Shown here one piece after another: positions 6,634-11,429 of a stretch of DNA of 11,429 nt (position 1 is its first letter; every line of letters begins with the position of its first letter). Position numbers and translations under genes: made by a program. Below the pieces are notes generated by a model. The model worked only from the letters and a program-made list of their open reading frames with translations, did no database searches and had not been told where the DNA came from. Origin of the DNA: Clostridia bacterium (GTDB taxonomy: Bacteria > Bacillota > Sulfobacillia > SLMV01); assembly GCA_003554565.1 (NCBI GenBank), contig PWGR01000247.1:1-11429 (forward strand), in the 5' to 3' direction.

Positions 6634-7104
6634 GTGAAGAAGAGACGGCAGATGCGCATATTATCAATACTGCACCACAAGAACATCAGCACACAGGAAG
6701 AAATCGTCGAAGCACTGCGGCAGGAGGGAATTGAGGCAACCCAAGCCACAGTATCGCGGGACATAAAGGAATTGGGGCTAGTCAAGATCCCTACCGACTC
6801 TGGGACATACCACTACGCCGAATCGTCCACAGTACAGCGGCACGATATCAGTCAGCAGCTGCTGCACACCCTGCACAATTCGGTGCTGCGTGTGCGGCAC
6901 AGCGACTGCATGCTGGTTATCGACACCCTGCCCGCCACCGCACAGGCGGTGGCAGAAGCGATTGACGCCCTGAACTGGGAGAACATAATCGGTACGCTGG
7001 CCGGTGAGCGCGTAGTGTTTGCCGTGGCAAAGCCTGCTGACAGGGCCCCCCAGATCGGCCGGGAATTGGAGGCGCTGTGCGATCAGCCTTCTTCAGAAGA
7101 GTGA
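6634..7104 (+). CDS. argR: ArgR/AhrC-family transcriptional regulator with altered arginine site
   Basis: A 156-residue member of the arginine repressor family, which forms hexamers and represses arginine biosynthesis or activates catabolism when arginine binds. The winged helix-turn-helix is at about 1-65, with TQEEIVEAL and the recognition segment ATVSRDIKELGLVK containing S41-R42. The C-terminal oligomerisation domain (about 80-150) keeps A103-Q104 and D111, which align with ligand contacts in Escherichia coli ArgR. However, the motif GTxxGDDT reads GTLAGERVV, so the two aspartates that hold the arginine guanidino group become E125-R126; the preceding TxPG also reads TLPA. DNA binding should be preserved, but arginine sensing is doubtful. 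The start is GTG at 6634 with GGAGGG seven bases upstream. Its last 22 nt overlap the 3' end of the convergent membrane-protein gene. No arg genes are visible nearby. Confidence 0.92.
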   Translation: MKKRRQMRILSILHHKNISTQEEIVEALRQEGIEATQATVSRDIKELGLVKIPTDSGTYHYAESSTVQRHDISQQLLHTLHNSVLRVRHSDCMLVIDTLPATAQAVAEAIDALNWENIIGTLAGERVVFAVAKPADRAPQIGRELEALCDQPSSEE

Positions 7105-7616
7105 AGCCTTGCGCGTACGGCATCGATGCTGCCGCGGTATTTCAGGAGATGAACCGCTATTACACCGGTGACCAGCCCGGCTGGTATGGCAAGGAGTATC
7201 AGGTATGGGGCATAGACGAAAACACCTGGATACAGAGTCATAAGAGCGAAAACGGAGAGCTGCGTCATATTGTGAGACAGGGCGCCGACGATGCTCGTAC
7301 CGACAAGTCCCACGGGGAGCAGAAGGATCAGATGCATGGCCACCGCCGCCACAACGGCCCCGGAGAGGCTCATGATAGAGGCCGGTGTGCCGAGCGTGCC
7401 GCCTATAAGTGCACCCAGAAATGCACGACCGGCCGCTACATACGTCCCCTCGGTCAGGCCCCAGGCACACAGCGCGTACAACGTCAGCACGTTGGCCAGA
7501 CCGAGGCGAGCACCTGGAACCGGAATGGGTATGGGGAATGCATTTTCTATCCAGTGCAGTACTGCACCCATGGCTATCAACAGGGCCAGCCTTGCAATGC
7601 GCGACGAGCGGAGCAT
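7083..7616 (-). CDS. Gx transporter family / heptaprenyl diphosphate synthase component I-like membrane protein
   Basis: A 177-residue, very hydrophobic protein with about five membrane segments. The pattern near the N-terminus (E24, then FPIPIPVPGARLGLANV, then the RAFLGALIGG and SIMSLSGA segments, and SHNMTQL at about 114-120) matches the family annotated as 'heptaprenyl diphosphate synthase component I' or 'Gx transporter'. It resembles the substrate-binding S-components of ECF vitamin transporters more than a soluble HepS subunit. A transport role, with an unknown substrate, is more likely than prenyl synthesis; no prenyltransferase gene is adjacent. ATG at 7616 is preceded by GGAGGTGA at good spacing, and a sigma-70-like promoter lies just upstream. 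Its stop codon lies inside the 3' end of argR. Confidence 0.85.
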   Translation of the reverse strand: MLRSSRIARLALLIAMGAVLHWIENAFPIPIPVPGARLGLANVLTLYALCAWGLTEGTYVAAGRAFLGALIGGTLGTPASIMSLSGAVVAAVAMHLILLLPVGLVGTSIVGALSHNMTQLSVFALMTLYPGVFVYAPYLILLAIPAGLVTGVIAVHLLKYRGSIDAVRARLHSSEEG

Positions 7617-7640
7617 CGAGTCACCTCCGTTTCCGCGTTA

Positions 7641-7669
7641 ATGCTATCAGTGCCGCACACCGGGGTCAA
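7641..7669 (-). promoter_or_regulatory. sigma-70-type promoter for the Gx-transporter gene
   Basis: Read on the minus strand, TTGACC (7669-7664) is followed after exactly 17 bases by TAGCAT (7646-7641). The first matches the TTGACA consensus at 5/6 positions and the second matches TATAAT at 4/6. Transcription would start near 7634, giving a leader of under 20 nt with GGAGGTGA just before the ATG at 7616. Confidence 0.55.
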
Positions 7670-7698
7670 TTTCAGCAGCAGGTGGAAAGGAGATAGCG

Positions 7699-9039
7699 AT
7701 GCACAATCCAGACGAAGGAAAGACGTCGACAGTAGTGCTGACGGGGGATTGCCTGATTACCCGCCGACTCAAGCCCTACAATGAAGCAAATTTTACACAA
7801 ATGTTGGAGATTATACGCGAAGCTGATATCAGCTTCAGTAATCTGGAGGGGCTGCTCACCAACTATGAGGGCTATCCCGCGGCCATGAGTGGGGGAACAT
7901 ATGTGGTGGGTGATCCCATCATAGCAGACGACCTGCAGTGGGCCGGCTTCAATCTGTTTGCCCGCGCCAATAATCATTCCATGGACTGGTCATTCGGTGG
8001 GCTGTTGACGACGAGTGCTCATCTCGACGCACGGGGTATGGTTCACGCCGGGGTGGGGGAGAACCTTGCAGTGGCCCGGTCACCGGCATACCTGGATACT
8101 TCCGCGGGCCGGACTGCCATCATCTCAGCATCTTCCACATTCCCACCCGGGGCACAGGCGGGCCAACAGCGCCCGGACCTGCCGGGGAGGCCCGGCCTGA
8201 ATCCCCTGCGGTACGAAACGACGATGGAGGTGCCGGCGGGAGAAATCGACCATCTCCGTCAGATGAGTGAGGAGCTGGGGCTGGAGGAGATGAAGCGGAT
8301 CCGCAGCGCGGCATTCTCCCGCGAAACGCAGGGCTGCAGTGATGTCTTTGATCTGCCGGGTGCTGACTTTCAGTTTGTCGCCGGCGAAGAGTACCGGGTG
8401 AAGACACAGCCGCATCGAGATGATCTGAAAGCCAACCTCCGCGCTATTGAAGGGGCTGCCCGTCAGGCCGACTGGGTAATATTCAGCCTTCACACGCACG
8501 AATCAGCAGTTGGCGACCTGCGGGAGCCGGCCGAATTTGTGCGGGAGTTCTCCAGGCAGGCCATCGACGCCGGTGCAGATGCAGTTGTCGGACACGGCCC
8601 GCACTATCTGCGGGGGATCGAGATTTATAATGATCGCCCGATATTTTACAGTCTGGGCAACTTTATTTTCCAGAATGAGAGCGTGCGTTGGCTGCCGCAC
8701 GAAATCTACGATCGCTACGGCCTGTCGCTGGAGTCAACACCCGATCAGCTCTACGACCGGCGCACTGACCGCGATGCCAGCGGTTTCCCGTCCGCCGAGA
8801 TGTTCTGGCGGACAGTAATGCCTGAGGTGAAGTTCAGCGACCGACGGCTGCAGAGCATCATCCTTCATCCCGTAACACTGGGATGGGAGCTGCCCCGCAG
8901 CCGCAGGGGACGCCCCGTGCTGGCAGAGGACGATGAGGCTGAAGACATAATCGCTGAGATCACCAAACTATCGAGCAAATTCGATACTCCAATCAAATGG
9001 GCCGATGAGACACGAGTAGGTGAGGTGTCGCTGGACTGA
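7699..9039 (+). CDS. CapA-family (PGA_cap) metallophosphatase-like protein, cytosolic form
   Basis: A 446-residue member of the CapA family, named for the poly-gamma-glutamate capsule protein of Bacillus anthracis and related to calcineurin-like phosphoesterases. Family motifs in order: TGDCLITR (15-22), SNLEG (47-51), ANNHSMD (90-96), HTHE (265-268), GHGPH (298-302) and YSLGNFIFQN (317-326). The metal-ligand-type residues D17, E50, N92, H93, H265, H267, H300-region and H302 are retained. Unlike capsule CapA there is no signal peptide or membrane anchor, since the first beta strand begins at residue 10; an intracellular hydrolase-like role is more likely than capsule export, and no capB or capC neighbours are seen. 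The start ATG at 7699 has AAAGGAGA upstream. It heads a tight gene run, with the glycosylase start only 5 nt after its stop. Substrate unknown. Confidence 0.87.
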   Translation: MHNPDEGKTSTVVLTGDCLITRRLKPYNEANFTQMLEIIREADISFSNLEGLLTNYEGYPAAMSGGTYVVGDPIIADDLQWAGFNLFARANNHSMDWSFGGLLTTSAHLDARGMVHAGVGENLAVARSPAYLDTSAGRTAIISASSTFPPGAQAGQQRPDLPGRPGLNPLRYETTMEVPAGEIDHLRQMSEELGLEEMKRIRSAAFSRETQGCSDVFDLPGADFQFVAGEEYRVKTQPHRDDLKANLRAIEGAARQADWVIFSLHTHESAVGDLREPAEFVREFSRQAIDAGADAVVGHGPHYLRGIEIYNDRPIFYSLGNFIFQNESVRWLPHEIYDRYGLSLESTPDQLYDRRTDRDASGFPSAEMFWRTVMPEVKFSDRRLQSIILHPVTLGWELPRSRRGRPVLAEDDEAEDIIAEITKLSSKFDTPIKWADETRVGEVSLD

Positions 9040-9044
9040 GAGTC

Positions 9045-9632
9045 ATGCGGGCGCTTTCGTCTCAGTACTACGGTATGGATGCAGTCTCCCTGGCCAGGAC
9101 ACTCGTTGGAGCACGGCTTTTCCGGAGCTGTGCAGGGGAGCTGAGCGGGGGAACGATTGTGGAAACAGAGGCGTACTGCGGGGTGCTGGACCGGGCATGT
9201 CACGCCTTTGGCTTCCGCCGGACTGCCCGCACTGAGCCGATGTACGGGCCTCCCGGCACCGCATATGTATATCTAATCTACGGTCTGCACCATTGCCTGA
9301 ACGTGGTGTGTCTGCGACGGGAGGAGCCACAGGCAGTGCTGATCAGGGCTATCAGGCCGGAACGCGGGCTCGAGCGAATGGCGATAAGACGTGGTCGCAG
9401 CGCTCTGGTCGGTGGGGCGGCCAATCCCGAATTGACCAACGGCCCAGGAAAATTGTGCGAGGCGCTGGCAGTCGACCGCAGCTGCAACGGCCTGAAATTC
9501 GACCGCGCGCCTCTGTTGATCACAGAGGGGAGGCGTTCCTCCATCCGCATACAGGCATCGCGGCGGGTCGGACTGGGCCGGGTGGGTGAGTTTGCTGCCT
9601 TTCCCTGGCGCTTTCGTGGGGAGGAAACATAG
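9045..9632 (+). CDS. 3-methyladenine DNA glycosylase (AAG/MPG family)
   Basis: A monofunctional DNA glycosylase that removes alkylated and deaminated purines (3-methyladenine, hypoxanthine) to start base excision repair. The 195 residues are a normal bacterial length. Visible family motifs are GGTIVETEAYCG (35-46) with the catalytic glutamate E42, the MYGPPGTAYVYLIYGLHHCLNVV block (about 66-88), QAVLIRAIRPERG and the TNGPGKLCEAL stretch. ATG at 9045 lies 5 nt after the CapA-family stop codon, with only a weak GAG-type ribosome site, suggesting translational coupling to the upstream gene. The next gene begins 6 nt after its stop. A base-excision repair enzyme between a CapA-like protein and a sugar-kinase-like ATPase is unusual company and probably reflects co-transcription rather than a shared pathway. 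Confidence 0.95.
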   Translation: MRALSSQYYGMDAVSLARTLVGARLFRSCAGELSGGTIVETEAYCGVLDRACHAFGFRRTARTEPMYGPPGTAYVYLIYGLHHCLNVVCLRREEPQAVLIRAIRPERGLERMAIRRGRSALVGGAANPELTNGPGKLCEALAVDRSCNGLKFDRAPLLITEGRRSSIRIQASRRVGLGRVGEFAAFPWRFRGEET

Positions 9633-9638
9633 GTAATA

Positions 9639-10589
9639 ATGAGCAGACTGTACCTGGGAATAGATGGTGGTGGATCCAAAACACATGCGGTCCTGTGCGA
9701 GGTGCCCGACTCGACCACGGTAAATACTGTGTGGGAGATGCAGGGACCACCGGCAAACTGGCTGGGTGCCGGCGACAGTGACGAAAGGGTAGTGGCCACC
9801 CTGCGGGAGGTGTGCGCACGGGCCCGTGATCGAGCGGGAGACAGCGTGCACAGGGCAACGGCAGGCCTGGCCGGGGCAGTACTTCGGGGCCGCAGAGGCA
9901 GGGCAGAGGGCGCACTGCGAAGCTTCTTTGCCCGGGCAGACTGCAGGGTCATGTCTGATGCGGAGGCCGCGCACTGGGCGGCCGGATTGCCGCTCACCGG
10001 GCGGACAACAGTGATCAGCGGCACGGGATCCGTCGCGGTGGCGCGAAGCGGCGCCGGGTGGCTGAGCGCCGGGGGGCACGGGGGGATCCTCGCTGACGAG
10101 GGCAGCTCCTTTACCATCGGCCGGGAGGGTCTGCGCGCCGCCGTGCGGCACGAGGAGGGCAGGGATGATGCCCCGCTTCTGTTGGAGCGCGCCCTGTCCC
10201 ATTACAGGGTCCGGCGCGCCGCAGATCTCGTATGCGTTGTGCACCAGCCATGGGGCCTTGATGTCTCTGCCGTGGCGGGTTTTTCGCGGGAGGTATTTGC
10301 CGCCGCGCAGTCTGGAGAATCCGTAGCGGAGCAAATCCTGCGGCGGGCTGCTGAGGACCTGGCCTCTCTTGTACTCAGCCTCAGGCGACGGGGAGGAGAG
10401 GTCACCGATGCAGTACACATCGTGGGCGGGAGCTGGCGGGGGAGGCCATCCCTGGCGCGGTGGTTCTGTGCCGTGTTGTGGTCCGAATGCGCAGATATTG
10501 GCATCGCCAGTCCACTTCTCACCCCGGCGGAAGGCGCCGCACTGTGTGCGGCGATGTGTAAAGGATCAGAGACGGGAGGCGGGACATGA
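9639..10589 (+). CDS. BadF/BadG/BcrA/BcrD-family ATPase, N-acetylglucosamine kinase-like
   Basis: A 316-residue ASKHA-fold protein. The phosphate-1 loop is GIDGGGSKTHAVL (7-19), the likely catalytic aspartate is D107 in MSDAEAA, the phosphate-2 loop is ISGTGSVAV (126-134), GILADEGSSFTIG (149-161) is the sugar-domain signature, and VHIVGGSW (259-266) is the adenosine-side motif. This arrangement and length fit N-acetylglucosamine kinases (GlcNAc + ATP to GlcNAc-6-phosphate) better than the activator subunits of 2-hydroxyacyl-CoA dehydratases, which carry a cysteine-ligated iron-sulfur cluster not evident here. The true sugar is unknown; salvage of cell-wall amino sugars is a reasonable guess. 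ATG at 9639 is preceded by AGGT and, further upstream, GGGGAGG. Its stop overlaps the next gene's start in an ATGA (10586-10589). Confidence 0.87.
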   Translation: MSRLYLGIDGGGSKTHAVLCEVPDSTTVNTVWEMQGPPANWLGAGDSDERVVATLREVCARARDRAGDSVHRATAGLAGAVLRGRRGRAEGALRSFFARADCRVMSDAEAAHWAAGLPLTGRTTVISGTGSVAVARSGAGWLSAGGHGGILADEGSSFTIGREGLRAAVRHEEGRDDAPLLLERALSHYRVRRAADLVCVVHQPWGLDVSAVAGFSREVFAAAQSGESVAEQILRRAAEDLASLVLSLRRRGGEVTDAVHIVGGSWRGRPSLARWFCAVLWSECADIGIASPLLTPAEGAALCAAMCKGSETGGGT

Positions 10590-11429
10590 ACAGAACTCCT
10601 CTCATTATCACGGCGCTATTGATCGCTGCGGCAGTTGTCATCATCGGCAGCGCACCGGCGCGAGCCGAATCGGACGTTCATCATTTCACCATTTTACACA
10701 CCAATGATGAACACTCCGCCCTGCTGCCGCATTCGCCCTCATTGGATTACGACCCGGAGGGCAGAGACCCGACAGTGGGAGGATTTGCTCGCCTGGCCGG
10801 GGCCCTGCAAACCATGCGGGGCGAAATCGCCCCCGAAGAACCCGTCCTTGTGATCTCAGCCGGCGACTTCATGGCCGGCACCCCATTTGCCTGGCTGGCA
10901 CTCGAGGGCAAAGCTGCCGAGCTTGACCTGATGCAGCACATGGGATACGACCTGGTCATTTTGGGTAACCACGAATATGACTACGGGCCCGACGTATTGA
11001 CGGAGTACCTGGAGGCAGCGGGTTACCCGGGGGCCCACGAGGATACACAGATTCTTTCCGGAAATGCAGCTTTTCCCGCCGGACATCCCCTGGTGCAGAT
11101 GCAGTTGAAGATGACCACCGTGATCTCGCCGGCAGGACTTGACCTGGATATCGGGTTCTTCTCTCTGTTGGGCGAAAATGCAATTGCTCTTTCACCCAAC
11201 GCCGATCCAGTACAGTTTGAGGAGCCGCTGCAGTTTGCCACAAAAGCAGTTGCCCGACTGAAGGAGGAGGGCGCGGACATTATTGTCGGAATCACACATT
11301 CCGGGCTGCCGGAGGACGAAGAATTGGCACGGGAAGTTGCGGGCATCGATGTCATTGTGGGCGGACACTGTCATACTGCCCTGCACGAGCCACTGAGGGT
11401 GGAGGACACAATTATTGTGCAGGCGGGAG
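10586..11429 (+). CDS. secreted 5'-nucleotidase/UshA-like metallophosphoesterase (3' end outside window)
   Basis: Starts at ATG 10586, overlapping the BadF-family stop by 4 nt and preceded by GGGAGG; the frame is still open at the window end after 281 residues. Residues 1-27 form a signal peptide: a short basic start, a hydrophobic core, then an SAPARA-type cleavage site before ESD. The metallophosphoesterase domain follows with the expected metal motifs: LHTNDEHS (D41 and H43; family usually NDxHG), SAGDFMAG, LGNHEYDYG, GITHSG and GGHCHT. Members hydrolyse nucleotides, UDP-sugars, 2',3'-cyclic nucleotides or sulfate-thiol esters outside the membrane; the specificity-defining C-terminal 5'-nucleotidase domain is not in view. 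Placed after a sugar-kinase-like gene, it suggests salvage of phosphate, nucleosides or sugars from the surroundings. Confidence 0.92.
   Translation, partial: MNRTPLIITALLIAAAVVIIGSAPARAESDVHHFTILHTNDEHSALLPHSPSLDYDPEGRDPTVGGFARLAGALQTMRGEIAPEEPVLVISAGDFMAGTPFAWLALEGKAAELDLMQHMGYDLVILGNHEYDYGPDVLTEYLEAAGYPGAHEDTQILSGNAAFPAGHPLVQMQLKMTTVISPAGLDLDIGFFSLLGENAIALSPNADPVQFEEPLQFATKAVARLKEEGADIIVGITHSGLPEDEELAREVAGIDVIVGGHCHTALHEPLRVEDTIIVQAG

Noticed and set aside
7617..7698. Plus-strand promoter for the CapA-family gene
   Set aside because: No -35/-10 pair with acceptable match and spacing was found on this strand, although a promoter is likely to be present.
7077..7784. Plus-strand frame of 235 codons continuing after argR
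   Set aside because: It opposes a well-defined membrane-protein gene that has its own promoter and ribosome site, and the product is a hydrophilic His/Arg/Gln-rich shadow.
9273..10418. Minus-strand open frame of 381 codons opposite the glycosylase and BadF-family genes
   Set aside because: It is a shadow in GC-rich DNA: the plus strand carries intact family motifs for both genes, and the antisense product is low-complexity (Pro/Ser/Arg-rich).

Overview
The window looks like a GC-rich chromosomal segment from a bacterium, most likely an anaerobic member of the Bacillota (clostridia-like). This placement is inferred from four things: a pyruvate kinase with the extra C-terminal PEP-utilizer-type domain typical of Bacillus and Clostridia, a DppA-type M55 D-aminopeptidase, an ArgR/AhrC regulator beside a 'Gx transporter'/HepPPS-I-like membrane protein, and the tail of a cytosolic (group 3-like) [NiFe] hydrogenase. 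Ribosome binding sites are strong (GGAGG-type), and starts are a mix of ATG, GTG and TTG. I see no insertion sequences, CRISPR arrays, tRNAs or rRNAs.

Layout. (1) Positions 1-2090, plus strand: the 3' end of a [NiFe]-hydrogenase large subunit, a membrane-bound GGDEF diguanylate cyclase with intact active and inhibitory sites, and a small unrecognised protein, possibly PUA/EVE-like. (2) 2109-3317, minus strand: a methionine gamma-lyase-type PLP enzyme. (3) A divergent intergenic region (3318-3475) holding a duplicated CAGCGCTG palindrome and a possible 9-codon leader ORF. (4) 3476-6427, plus strand: D-aminopeptidase DppA, pyruvate kinase and a small zinc-ribbon protein, followed by a strong GC hairpin. 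(5) An ArgR-family regulator (6634-7104) preceded by a perfect 17-bp inverted repeat. Its 3' end overlaps, tail to tail, a minus-strand membrane protein (7083-7616) that has a recognisable sigma-70-type promoter. (6) 7699-11429, plus strand: a compact run of a CapA-family protein, 3-methyladenine DNA glycosylase, BadF/GlcNAc-kinase-like ATPase and a secreted 5'-nucleotidase/UshA-like metallophosphoesterase that runs off the window. Spacings within this run are 5, 6 and -4 nt, so it is probably one operon.

Function. Most of the genes are central or salvage metabolism: methionine breakdown to 2-oxobutyrate, D-amino-acid peptide hydrolysis, glycolytic ATP formation, sugar/amino-sugar phosphorylation and extracellular nucleotide hydrolysis. 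To these are added c-di-GMP signalling and one DNA repair enzyme. I see no clearly new multi-gene system. The most notable observations are at residue level. The pyruvate kinase C-terminal domain has lost the family's swivelling-domain histidine (SSP in place of TSH). The ArgR homologue has Glu-Arg where arginine-sensing ArgR proteins have the Asp-Asp pair that binds arginine, so it may not respond to arginine in the usual way.
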